Assembly (NCBI GenBank): GCA_946807835.1
Contig: CAMPEX010000001.1
Span: 387,001 to 451,000 of the forward strand
DNA: 64,000 nucleotides
Source of the DNA: Ailanthus altissimus
Taxonomy: Eukaryota; Streptophyta; Magnoliopsida; Sapindales; Simaroubaceae
Direction of reading: 5' to 3'
The notes under the pieces were generated by a model. It saw only the letters and a program-made list of their open reading frames with translations. It searched no databases and was not told the origin of the DNA. This document shows positions 44,353 through 55,950 of the stretch, one piece after another. Each line of letters begins with the position of its first letter. The stretch's first letter is position 1. Both the position numbers and the translations under genes were made by a program.

Positions 44353-45690
44353 CTAGCTTGTACATTCATTTAAAATTTTTGATCTTGCACGTTTGTTACT
44401 ATAACTAGCTTGTACATACATGACATTTCTCACTATATCCAATATATAATACCCATTGAGTAACTGACACTCAGCTAACAAAACATCATGCATATCATAT
44501 AAATACAAAGAACAATTCCGTATATTTACACGATATCCTTCACTATCAAGTACAGAAAGGGATACAATCTGTCTGATGATATTGGGTACATAATAAAAAT
44601 TATACAAAATAAATTTTCTATTACAAATGAGAAGGAAATCAAAATGTCCAATATCTTGGACCTGCAGGAACTCTCCATTTCCCGCTCTTAGCATTACTTC
44701 TCCAGGCTGTAAAATCCTAACTTCCCTCAATCCCTGCAACACATTGCAGATGTGAGAAGAGCACGGGGTATCTAATACCCAGCCAGTACAAGTATCAAAT
44801 GCTAAAGAAATATCAATAATAGTTAAGCACATACCTGAGGGAGTCTCCTTTATAGTGGCAAGGTATCTCGGACAGTTGCGCTTCCAATGCCCATCCTCGT
44901 CGCAAAAGAAACACTTTTCTTTTACTTTCTTTTCCTGAGGCTTGGAAATCTGCTGCCTCTGAGGATCTATCCAAAGTGGCTTCTTTTGTTTCTTCTTCTT
45001 CCCTTTGGACTTCCTAGAAGCCTTTGGGGTAGAAAATGAGGCACCCTGGACCAAGAGGGCTAAGCTCCCTTTATACATGTCCTCATTCACTGTCTTTAAG
45101 AAATTATGAAGCTCAACATATGTTGGGGTCAATCCTTGCATATTGAAGTCCATAACAAACTGTGCAAATGACCCTGACAATGATTGGAAAATTAAACTAT
45201 TCCCCAAGTTATTATTCAGAGAAATGTCCATAACCTCCGATTTCTCGATGTATCTAATCATCTTGAGTACATGGAAACTAACTGAACTGCCCTCGCTCAG
45301 TCTAGCCTAAAAGAGTGCCTTGGCAACTCTATATATCTTAACCTGAGGTCGATCGCCAAAGAGCTCCTTCAAATGCAGCATTATGCTACTAGCACTATCC
45401 ATACGGACACGTTCCCGCTGCAACTCTGTAAACATCGAAGGGAGGATGTACGATTTAACTTTTAAATCGTCATCCAACCATTTTTTATATGTATCCCTTT
45501 CCTCAGGGGAGGCATCATCGAAAACACATCGGGGATTTTCTGATCTATAACATATCCGAGCCTCTGAGAATCCAGCACAAATTTGAGATTCATAAGCTAG
45601 TTTGAATAATTCTTGGTGCCTTTGAGCAGGTGTGCATCGAGTATGCGCACCAAGGGATTTGTAGAGGCTATCAAATTAAATCTTACATAA
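44353..45690 (-). pseudogene. Copia A gag and protease
   Basis: The open part, 44353-45261 (302 codons), shows a basic KSKGKKKKQKK stretch and a zinc knuckle CFFCDEDGHWKRNC. The protease motif is WVLDTPCSSHICN, where family members have DSGAS/TSH, so the Gly is replaced by Pro. It ends with the pre-integrase region (DSEGYRVNIRNCSLYLYD). Gag continues upstream to about 45690 with frameshifts (STNPLVRILDAHLLKG). After the pre-integrase region it runs into stops and then the RNase H tail; integrase and reverse transcriptase are gone. Confidence 0.88.
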
Positions 45691-45699
45691 ACAAAAAAA

Positions 45700-46555
45700 A
45701 AAGGAGACGTTAGCAAAATTTGTTAAATTGCTAATATTACGTTTTAAATCATGGGTATAATAATTATATATTTTTTAATTTAAAACGCCCTTCCACAACT
45801 TTACATAATCTCAATAATCTCTCAAACGAGAAAATGATAGTTTAAACTCTTTTAAACTATACAGCTGGAAGTAGGCCCTATTGAAATTTACTCTAGCCTC
45901 ATGTTATAGTAATATTGGCCTTTATAAACCCAACAAGTAGACAACATTTGTCAATTGCATCTCATGCAACCCTTACTTCTTGCTCCTGAATACATTTTAT
46001 CCTTACGCTATAGCAATATTGGATAAGTGTATTTCAAATTAACTTGTCAATTATCAAATATATATTATTGATACTACCCTCACGCTGTAGCAATATTGAA
46101 CAATACGTTCGCATATATTTTCCTCATCTCATGTTTAAACGATATAGTCCAAGCTTAACCGACTAAGTCTCTCACACTGTAGCAATATTGGAAAAAGGCT
46201 GACGTGGCTCATCTAACACCGTATTGACAAAACGAATCAATATATAATATTATCTCATAATGTAATATACTTTAATCTGATTAAGAGAGATTTTTATATA
46301 TTTTATAAATCCCTATCTCATGAGGAGGTACTTCTCAATTAATTAACATTTCTATATCAACACAATTAAGCCTTACCAGAAAGGTTCCCATTGTGACTCT
46401 TAATATAGAAAAAATGACCCCAGTTTCTAATGTAGATTGATAACTCTTATCATTGTATCTCATAAACCCTACAAATTTAAAATTAATTTTGAAACACTAT
46501 TTAAAATCACTGTAGCACATGAACAGTAAAAAATATTGTTAATTAGCTACTATTC
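45700..46555 (-). repeat. Copia A leader with four TAGCAATATTG motifs
   Basis: This is non-coding leader. Spaced motifs TAG(C/T)AATATTG occur near 45908, 46012, 46087 and 46181. Equivalent motifs occur in elements G and C. The GTTTAAACTCTTTTAAAC inverted repeat lies near 45842. Confidence 0.65.
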
Positions 46556-46910
46556 AAGTGAACAGTACCTATGCTGCAGTGCAGACTACCAGCGCTGGGA
46601 GGTCAAACCCTCAGTGCTGTGGCGCCCAATCAACACAGCTATAGTGCTGGGAGGTCGAACCCCCAGCACCGCAGTGCCCTTACATCAGCGCTGCAGTGCT
46701 GGGAGGTCGAACCTCTAGCACCGCGGCACTAAGGCGTGAATTCTAGAACCTTCTACACCCCAGGGTAGGCTAACCAACGCTCTAGCACTGGGAGAAAAAC
46801 TCCCAGTTCCGAGGCGCCAGGTCCTTAGCGTTGCAGCGCTAGGAAGTCGAACCCCCAGCACCACAGCGCCAGTCCTATGGCGCTATAGCACCCGGTGCAC
46901 CCCTTTTGGC
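46556..46910 (-). repeat. GC-rich hairpin array in copia A leader
   Basis: Five or more units each have a GCTGGG-type arm, a GTCGAAC-type centre and a CCCAGC-type arm (starts near 46590, 46646, 46696, 46785 and 46845). They are joined by AGCGCTGCAGTGC-like palindromic links. The array is strikingly GC-rich against a background of roughly 30 percent GC. Confidence 0.75.
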
Positions 46911-46996
46911 ATACCTATTTCAACACCTGAAACATGCCATTTACACTGGGTTTTTTTGCTCTGTTCACTCAATCAACACCTAAATTTTACAGAACC

Positions 46997-47009
46997 GGTT
47001 CTAATACCA
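46997..47009 (-). other. Primer binding site of copia A
   Basis: On the minus strand this reads TGGTATTAGAACC, a decayed initiator-Met site (TGGTATCAGAGCC), next to the LTR end. Confidence 0.75.
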
Positions 47010-47013
47010 ATTT

Positions 47014-48224
47014 TGTTGGGGATCATTTATGTATGGGTATATGCATGTGCAAGTGTATTTATTGCAAAAATATGTATCTAATATATATTTAACGCAGTGG
47101 AATATTTAAAACATACAATAAACACATAATTATATTTTAATCAAATTAATATATAAATGGTAAAATTGAGAAATTATCAGTACGTGTAACGTTTTACACT
47201 TATTCCTTCAAATTTTGCCTGGAGTCTCACTCGTTATCAGCTCTAGTTACCAACTTGGTAGGTTTGGCAAGCTAGAACAACAGCTCCTTTATCCAACACG
47301 AGATTAACCCTTAACCCACAACACCGTTAAATCGCCATGTGCTCATCCATAAACCTATCTCAAGAATTGTATCGCATTAAACAATATAAGCAAACTCTTT
47401 ACCATATTGTTTAATCCTGTGGAAACACATTTCCGGGTTAATTGCTTATGGTCATAAGACTTTCTTGAGATATTATCTTGGAGCATCTAGATATATCACT
47501 CCCTATGAGAGCTGATGGATCCCATATCTGCATACACCAGACTCCATGAGCATCGAACTATACCCAAAGATACCCAGCGGTCAGACCATGAAAGGTCTCT
47601 GACATGCGTGGAACAAAAGCATGGTGGATCACTCACAAGCCTACCGTGGTGCTCAGGTCAAAGGACTACGTACAATACTTAACTCGAGAGGACTTTCTAT
47701 TGACGGCAATATAGGATGTCTATTGTGATCCTCATGAATCTGTTCAGTACTCAGTTCTAACTGAATACCCGTATACTTATATAATCTCCAAGATCCTGGC
47801 CAGCTAGGAACGACCAACTGTACCTGCAGATATAGACATACACTAATCTATGTAAATTAATAGGATCTACTAACAGACCTGCGTTAGTAGAAATAGATCA
47901 AGAATAATATATTTGAAAACATGCTTGTATAATGACACGTCCTAGCAACCCATTGCAACTCTTGCAACTATATCATTATAAGCATATTTTGAGGTCTTTG
48001 TCCCGTTATAAACAATGTTCCAACTCTTGGAATATTTGTTAATTCTTAGCACCAGTCTAAACTCTTTTAGACTATATCTGAACTCCTTCAGATAGTACAG
48101 AGTCTGTAGCATAACAAGCATTAAACCATATTATTAAAAAGTAATTAGCGATATAACAAAATATACTGTGTATAGATATCAAATATTTATACAAAACTGG
48201 GATGGTTCGTAGACACAACTAGCA
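47014..48224 (-). repeat. Copia A, 5' LTR (internally deleted)
   Basis: It starts TGTTGGGGATC and ends AACTAGCA. It is the partner of 17729-18731 plus 43146-43954, but about 600 bp shorter. The missing piece lies at about 47322, where TTAACCCACAAC jumps to the later part of the LTR. No clear target duplication flanks copia A (AATAT on the left, ATTAC on the right). Confidence 0.85.
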
Positions 48225-48225
48225 A

Positions 48226-48745
48226 TTACCTTATCAAAATGATGATTCCAGTTTTAGGATGCCTGTTATTATTTAGAGAAATGTCTATAGTCTCAAGCCT
48301 CTCAATCAATCTAATCATCTTGAGGACATGAGGACTCATTGAACTACCCTTGACTAGTCTAACTTGAAACAACGCCTTGGCGGCCCTGTAAATCTCAACC
48401 TGGGGTCGATCACCAAAGAGCTCCTTCAAATGGAGCATAATACTATTGGCACTATCCATATTGATAAACTCTCACTATAGTTCAATAGTTATGAAGGCGA
48501 GGATGTCTGATTTAACTTTTAAATCATCATCCAGCCATTTATTATTAGTCTCCTACTCATTTGGGTGTCATTACCAGAAACACCTCTAGGCAATCTCTGA
48601 TCGATAACATATCCAAGATTTTCTGAATCGAGAATAATTCTCAATTTCATAAACTAATTCAAGTAATTTCCTATGCCTTTGAGTAGGTGTGCATCTAGCA
48701 TGCACACCAAAGGGTTGGTCAAGGCCATCAGATCTTCACAAGACA
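48226..48745 (-). pseudogene. Copia C gag fragment
   Basis: This is minus-strand gag starting near 48740 (NPLVCMLDAHLLKG) and running with frameshifts to 48226. The last part (MLHLKELFGDRPQVEIYRAAKALF) matches the UBN2-type gag core, and IDISLNN recurs in copia A. It is cut off at 48226 where copia A inserted. The reverse transcriptase half of C is at 17096-17728. Confidence 0.8.
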
Positions 48746-49870
48746 AAATAAAATAAAAGGTGTTAGCAGAATTATTAAATAATTAATTAAAACATTTTAA
48801 ATCATTGGTATAACAATTATACATTTTTCAATTTAAAACGCCCTCTCACTGCATTACATAATCCCTTTAATCTCTCAAACAGGATCACGATAGTTTAAAC
48901 TCTTTAAACAATATAGTGGAAAGTAGACTCCATTGGCATTTTACTTCAACCTCACGCTATAGCAATATTGGCCTTTGTAAACCTAACAGGTAAACAACAC
49001 TTGTTAATTGCATCTCATGCAACTCTTACCACTGATCCTAAATACACCTTATCTTCACGCTGAAACAATATTGGGTAAGTGTATTCCAGATTAACTTGTC
49101 AATTATCAAATATATGTTACAATACTACCCTCATGCTATAGCAATATTGGGCAATACGTTCGTATATATTTGCCTCATCTAATGTTTAATTCGCATCGAC
49201 CAAGTCCCTCACGATAAAGCAATATTGAAAAAAGGCCAACGTTATCTATCTAACACTGTATTGACAAGAAGGATCATAATAAAATACTATATCAAAATGT
49301 GATATTATTCAATCTAATTAAGAGAGATTTTTCTTAAATCTAGGTCCTCATCTCATGAAGAGATGATTCTCAATTAATCATTTATCTCAGTGCAAATACA
49401 ACTAACCCCCATTAATAGAGCTCTCATTGTGGTTACCAACACAAAAAAATAATTCCGATTTATAATACAGATTTATAACTTTTATCACTGCATCTCATAA
49501 ACTCTCACATGCATATTTAATTATTTAAACAATTAAAAAAATAATTTTTGAATGAACAGTGCTAAAACCACAGTGCTGGGATACCAGCGCTGCAGCGTTT
49601 GGAGTTAGAACCCCTAGTGCCACGGTGATAAGCCCCGGGCGTTGCAGCGCTAGGGCCTAGAAACCCCAGTGCCGCGGCACTCATCATCCAGCGCTGCAAT
49701 GCTGGAACTTAGAAAGCCCTAACGCTGTGGCACCAATTTCTGAACCGCGGTACCCAGTGTAAGCCACATTGGTATACCCATTTCAACACTTGAAATACAC
49801 CAATTTACACTAGGACTTTATCAACAACACTTCCATAAACTCAAATCACACCAAATCAACACAAAACGGG
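48746..49870 (-). repeat. Copia C leader with motif copies and GC-rich hairpins
   Basis: It has the same plan as 45700-46910. Four AATATTG motifs lie near 48961, 49068, 49142 and 49221, then a GC-rich array at 49556-49745 with AGCGCTGCAGCG and GTGCCGCGGCAC palindromes. A decayed Met-type primer site follows (minus strand, about 49868-49880). Confidence 0.7.
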
Positions 49871-49883
49871 CTCTAATACAATT

Positions 49884-51897
49884 TGTTGGAGTCGATTATA
49901 TACGATGTGTATGCATATCTGTTTGTGTTCATTGTGCAAAATACATATCACATACATATCTATATGCAGTGGAATTATAAAACAAACAATAAACATATAT
50001 AATAACATCTATTATTTACATTAATATATATGTAAGTTTGAGAATTCACCAAATGTAACTTTTCACAAAAGTTACTGAAGTCTGCTGGAGTGTTATTGGA
50101 TCACAATTCTAGTCACTAACTGGGTAGGCTTGGTCAGCTAGAACATAAGCTCCAAATCCATCACTGGTTTAATAACTTAAACCTAAGTTATTTATTTACC
50201 TCTGATCAACTCTTAATAATAAAACAAACTTGTTATGCTTTTCAAATGCCAAGCAATATTAAAGAAAAAATTGAATAATGATTTCAACTCTTGAAATCAA
50301 AAAGCAAAAAAATAATTTCCTTGTTTATTGCTTCTTAAAGTGGCCGGCTAAACTTAAAAGAAAAGCACAAGCAATTTTTGCTTTTATCTCACATATTTAT
50401 ATATTATTATATTTAACCTAACCATGGTTAGGTTTAATGCTTGGCCACCAAGCATAAATATAATATATATATATATATATATATAAAACCTAACCATGGT
50501 TGGATTTGGTAAACTTGGTCACCGTGTTTACATATATATATTTTAATATTAATAATAATTAAATAAGTATTGACTCAACTTTTGTTAATACTTAACCAAA
50601 GTTGAGTTATATATATTATTTAATATATTATAATATTAAAATATCTTGGTTATTTAACTCTTAAATAATCATATATGTGAAATTATTAAAATGCCCTTAC
50701 TTAGTTACTAAGTAAACCCCTTAGTGGGCATCACCATACCACACACTAAGGTAAACTCAACCAAAGGCTCACCATGCACCACGTGTCATAAATTAATTGG
50801 TTAACAATAATTGTTAACTAATTAATATACTTAATACTTTTGTATTGACATACGCAGATCCTAAGGGTTCCTAAAATAACTATTTAATTCTGTTGAATTA
50901 TACTGAATTGAATTATTCAATCTAGTGCGATGTCCTAGTGTATAATGAGTGCACTCTATATTGCAAGACTCCTTAGATCCACTCTCGATTCGTCAAATAG
51001 AACTATTCTATAAGTTCGTGAATAAGGTTCCACGCACACTTCACGGATATTACAAATCAGCGTGTTGGACCATACAAGCTGAGGTTAAAGCGTATACGTA
51101 TAGTCATTCTATCATTCATATCCTAGATTTACTAGAAAATAGATCAACACCATCAAATTCCCATAAGCGGATCCATAAACGTATCTCCAGATTTGTATCT
51201 CACCGAACAATATATGCAACCATCTTTTCTATATTGTTCAATCTTGTAGAAAACTCTTTTCCCGGGTTAATTGTGTATAGCCACAATACTTTCTAAGATA
51301 CAATCTCAAAAGCATCTGGATATACAACTCCTCATGAGAGCTTACAAATCCCATATTTACGTACATTGGACTCCATGAGCATCGAACCATACCTAGTGAC
51401 ATACAGCTGTTAGACTATGAAAGGTCTCTGACGTCCGTGGAACCTAAGTGTGGCGGATCACTCACAAGCCCACAGTAGTGATCAGGTTAAAGAACCACAC
51501 ACACTATTTAACACGGTAGGACCTTCTATTAACGGCTAATATAATATATCTATTGGGGTCCTCATGAGTCTGTTTCGTATTCATCCTTAACTGAATACTT
51601 GTATGCCTATACGAGCTCCAAGCTTATGGTCAACTAGGAACAACCATCTATACCCTACATATATAGACATACACTGATCTATGTTAAATAAGATTCACCA
51701 ACAGACCTACATTAGTGAAAATAGATTATGAGCATAGTATCTGAGAATATACTTGCATAATGACAATTTCCTGCACCCGATTGCAACTCTTGCAACTACG
51801 TTATTACTAGTATATCTTCACATTTTTGTCCTATTAGAGACAAGGCTACAACTCTTTGGATTTCGCTAATCTTTATAATCTGCTAACTCTTAGTAGT
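49884..51897 (-). repeat. Copia C, 5' LTR (end truncated)
   Basis: It starts TGTTGGAGTCG and is the partner of 15426-17095. It is cut at 51897, inside the GCTAACTCTTAGTAG block, where gypsy D starts. An AT microsatellite lies at 50463-50487. Confidence 0.85.
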
Positions 51898-53327
51898 TGA
51901 CGAACACTTAAAATTACATATTTAATAAGTGTTTTTCATCATTATTTTGTATTATTAGTATCTTTAACCCCCTAACTTAAGTATGTTTATAATATTGTAC
52001 CTAATTAGCTTTTAACTATTTTGTGGTAGGTTTTGTAAAATAGGCATAACTTTCTACTTAAGAATCAAATCGAAGTGATTCTTAATCCTGTGAAGACCTG
52101 CCTCAATGGGCTAACATATTGTATTTTAAAAAGCAATTGAAATTTGAGCTTTTAGATGGTGAAAATGGCTTAGAACAAAACCGATATGCAGTAAAGGCTC
52201 AATCTGAATAGTCGTCAGTAGTTTGCCCATAACTATAGAAATACATATCTAATATGTATGAGACAACTAAATTTGAAAATATAAGAGACGTATCTATAAC
52301 TTTGATGTTTTGAGTGAAAGCTAATTTGGAACACATAAATTCTAAATTGGACAATTAAGTGGGTGCATTGATAATAATCAACGCATATTAGTTGCCACCC
52401 TTCTTGACTTTTATCATCCAAGTGGTTTCCTCTTCATTTGTCTTGAGTTATCCATATTGTTTTATAAATAGGTAGCCTGTTTATGCGCAAAGAATGTAAT
52501 TAAAGAGCAAGATTTTAGTTCACAACACTTGTCTTTTGTATTATCTATTTGTAGTATTATTTCTTTTGTTTACTATTCTAAAGTCATGTTATCTCTTCTT
52601 CCATCTCTTTTCTTTTCTTTAGTTTTATTATGTCCAAGTAATTTTCTTTTTGCTACGGTAAAAGGGTAAAAATATTGACAAGGTAATAAGATATACTTAA
52701 CTCTTATTCATCAATTTAATATTTCATTCTTAAGTTATGCAATTTTATATACAATGTATTTATTTTGTTTGCAATATTAATACCTTTTCTTGTAAAGTGT
52801 TGTATCTTGACTTATTATAGACAATTTTTATAGTTAGCACAATAAATTCTTAAAATTATTTACAAGATTTGGCATAGATACCCTTGCTTGTAAAGTGGGG
52901 ATCTTGATTTATTGTAGACAAATATAAAGATTGACATAATAAATACTTTAAACCCATTTATAAGATTTACTGTATAATAATTGAAAGAAATAAATACAAG
53001 TTAATATATAAATGGTGATGAACTTTAATTGTTATATCTTCCAATTGGAACCTCATTTGTGTGAGGATTCCAATTGAGTTATAAAAAGAATTGAAAATAT
53101 TCTTTCTTCAAATGCCAAGAGTAGATCCTCCAAACCTTAGCATTCATTTTAATTGGTCATTTGAATTACTATTGCAAACATCTTATATTGCTTTATTTGT
53201 CTTTAGAGTATTTATAGTTTGTAATTTTAATTTCAATTCCCTATGGATCGACCTCATTCTCACTGGGTTATTTATTACTTTGACAATCCTGCACTTGTGA
53301 ATAAACTCTTATATTTTGGATATGTCA
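51898..53327 (+). repeat. Gypsy D, 5' LTR
   Basis: It runs from TGACGAACAC to ATATGTCA, 1,430 bp, followed by a spacer and a tRNA-Asp-type primer site. Near its end are CCCTATGGATCGACCTC and GCACTTGTG, the usual gypsy LTR end. No 3' partner is present. Confidence 0.85.
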
Positions 53328-53333
53328 AGTTTT

Positions 53334-53350
53334 TTGCGCCATTGCCGAGG
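53334..53350 (+). other. Primer binding site, tRNA-Asp type (gypsy D)
   Basis: TTGCGCCATTGCCGAGG is close to TGGCGCCGTTGCCGGGG and lies six bases after the LTR end. Confidence 0.75.
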
Positions 53351-53759
53351 AAGTGAAATTAATATTTTTTTTGTTTATTTGTTTTATTTTCATGAAAAGC
53401 TAAACCTCCTAACTTCCTTTACTTTATTTATTTTTCATTTGTTATTTTCAGGGAAAGCTAAGCCTCATACTCTTTATTTACTAACTTTTTATTATCTAAC
53501 ATTGACTAATCTAATATTTACTAATCTAACTTCTAACTATTTATCTAACTTTTATTTTATTGTTAGCTTTGTCTACTTTATTTGCCTTTATTTAATATTT
53601 TATTTCTTTTTTTCTCTTATTTGTAATATTTATTGTTATTGTATTTTGTTTTATTTCTTTGTATGAGTGGTTGGTTTCGAGATCTTAATTCTCATTATTT
53701 GGTGAAAGGTAATTTCGGAACTTCATTTAATAATTTATTGGATTTTTCTTCATTCTTCA
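53351..53759 (+). other. Gypsy D leader
   Basis: This is T-rich untranslated DNA with repeated CTAACTT phrases, comparable to the leader of the gypsy at 21851. The aromatic-rich frame at 53316-53666 is a composition artefact. Confidence 0.55.
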
Positions 53760-54890
53760 CCAATTAACACCATGACCGATAATCAAATTGAGTAACTATA
53801 GATCCAGGGGACAATCAGTCCCAATATAATGACTATAACCAACCTAGGACATTTAGAGACTATATGAACCCTACACGAATCGGTGCACCATTTTGCTTAG
53901 TTTTTCTTCCAGATGCAACATATTTTAATTTTTAAGCCGGGCATTATCCAACTTTTAGCCACTTTTCATGGCTTAGATGCAAAGAACCCTTACCTACATC
54001 TAAGAAAATTTAAAGAAGTGTGTAATTGTATAATGATCAAAATTGTAGCATGAACACAATTCAACTTAAGCTTTTTTCTTTTTCTTTAAAAGATAAAACT
54101 AAAACATGGCTACAAAACCTTAGGCCAGGATATATTTTTTATAGGATGAGATGCAACAACAATTCCTAAAAAAGTATTTTCCTCCCCATAGAACAAATTC
54201 TTTCAAAATATAAATTACCATTTTTGTCCAAAAATTAGGAGAGACCCTTTACCAATGTTGGGAAAGGTATAAAGAATTATTTAATACCTGTCCTCATCAT
54301 AGCTTTGAAACTTGGAGATTAGTCTCAAATTTCTACAAGGGCTTAACACCCCAGTTAGACAAATGGTAGAAATGATGTGTAATGAAATATTTGCGGATAA
54401 AGACCTAGAAGAGGCAATGAACTATCTAGACTTTCTAACAAAAAATGATCAAAATTGTGACACTACTAGTACCTGTGAGGTACCTAACAAAACTCAAACC
54501 ACTATATTTAGTGGGTATTTATCATCTCAGGGAAGACCATGACCTTTAAACCAAATTAGCATCCCTAGATAGAAAATTCAAAACCTTAGAAATGAAAAAA
54601 AATGGTCAATTAAAATCTATTCAAGAATTATGTGTCACATATGTGAAACCCATCATCACTCTACGAATAATTGCCCAACTTTACCTGCATTTAGAAAATG
54701 TCTCCATGAACAAGCCAATGTTATAAATACATTTAAGCGGTTAAACAATAACCCATATTCACAAAAATACAATCCTGGTTAGAGAAATCACCCGAATTTT
54801 AGTTAAAGAAATGACACTCAAGCACAGACATCACAACCACCTTTTCAATCACACTATAATTTTTAAAACCATCAAAATTATGCACCATAT
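53760..54890 (+). pseudogene. Gypsy D gag
   Basis: Core pieces are LATFHGLDAKNPYLHLRKF (about 53958-54012), SLKDKTKTWLQNL and the stretch at 54312-54542 (VEMMCNEIFADKDLEEAMNYL). A zinc knuckle CHIC...H...C sits at 54633-54674. It is broken by stops and ends at about 54890, where MULE sequence resumes. Protease, pol and the 3' LTR are missing, so D was deleted from its 3' side. Confidence 0.82.
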
Positions 54891-55950
54891 GTCCCACCTC
54901 TTAAGAAAAATCTTGAAAAAACTTTGCATCCTAATTCATCTTTGCTATCATACAACTTTTCTACAAATACATTCCTAATTCTAGTACATGATACCTTATC
55001 CAATATGTTTAAGTTTAATGGTGGTATAGAAAGCATAAACTGAAAAGGTTTTTCTACTTGAACCATATCTTATTTTGCATGCGAATCATATGCATCATGC
55101 AGCTTACAAAGAGAACTATTAGAAATGTAACATGGTCTTCCTTTCGATATGTTATTCAATCCATCAGCTTTTGTTTCATATTCAATATTTTTATTATCAT
55201 CATTATCCCCATCATCAGTACCATTATCATACCAATATGTCTGACTATCTTAGTGTGTGCAAGTTGGGTCTTTGTTGAACCTTAGAGGGGAATAATAATA
55301 ATCATTGTAGTGTTTGATGGAAACATAACTTTTGGTATTGTTTGGGCTATGTTACTCACTTGGTTTCTACCACTTGCAAACATGAAGTGATTAGGACAAG
55401 TTTATTCATTCTTGATGAGTGCCCCTACATTATTTTTATATATGGGAACTCAAACATCCACTGTTACACATAAAGATGTCAAAGTTTTTTTATAGAGACC
55501 CAACTAAAACTCCACATCATCAACATATTCAGTTGTAATCAATCTTAACTTCATCCTTATTGACACTTTATACTGCACTTGATCAACTCCAATTACACGA
55601 CAAACTTTTCTTAATAATGTTTCATATTATATATTATTTAAAACCAAAATACCAATATTTTAGAATCCAATATATCTCTCATCACCGTCAATGGCACTCT
55701 CTCAAGTTCCCCAAAAGCATACAACGATTGAAACATGTACCATGTTACCTATAACAAAAGAAAATTTGTCAAAAATATGATTAGAATGGAAAAAAACCAA
55801 ATTCGGGAAAAACGGGCATAGTGTGGAAAAATAGCTTGCGCGACATGCTAGGCACTTACGTAGCACATCAATAGGTGCTACGCGTGTAGCACCCGTGACC
55901 GTCATACTGACTGCCTCCTAGTTTTTGCATCAGATTTGTTATTTCACTCC
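54891..55950 (-). pseudogene. MULE copy 1, transposase N-terminal region (resumed)
   Basis: It is homologous to 61960-62720 of MULE copy 2, in the same order and orientation. On the minus strand it contains LYDSKDELGC (near 54930; copy 2 has LYNSKDEIYE) and DKVSCTRIRNVFVEK (copy 2 AKVSCTEIRDVFV), followed upstream by an Asn/Gly/Tyr-type low-complexity region. The matching part of 61430-61960 is missing between 15425 and 54891. This supports the view that both flanks belong to one interrupted MULE. Confidence 0.7.

Noticed and set aside
45900..46200. CRISPR-like array from the spaced TAGCAATATTG motifs
   Set aside because: The motifs are short, imperfect, only four in number, and lie in a plant retrotransposon leader; spacers are homologous between elements.
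17724..48229. Target-site duplication around copia A
   Set aside because: The flanks AATAT and ATTAC do not match, so no duplication is claimed; nesting rests on continuity of copia C on both sides.
50463..50487. AT dinucleotide run as a regulatory site
   Set aside because: It is a simple microsatellite, with similar ones near 56145 and 58109 and no further signal.
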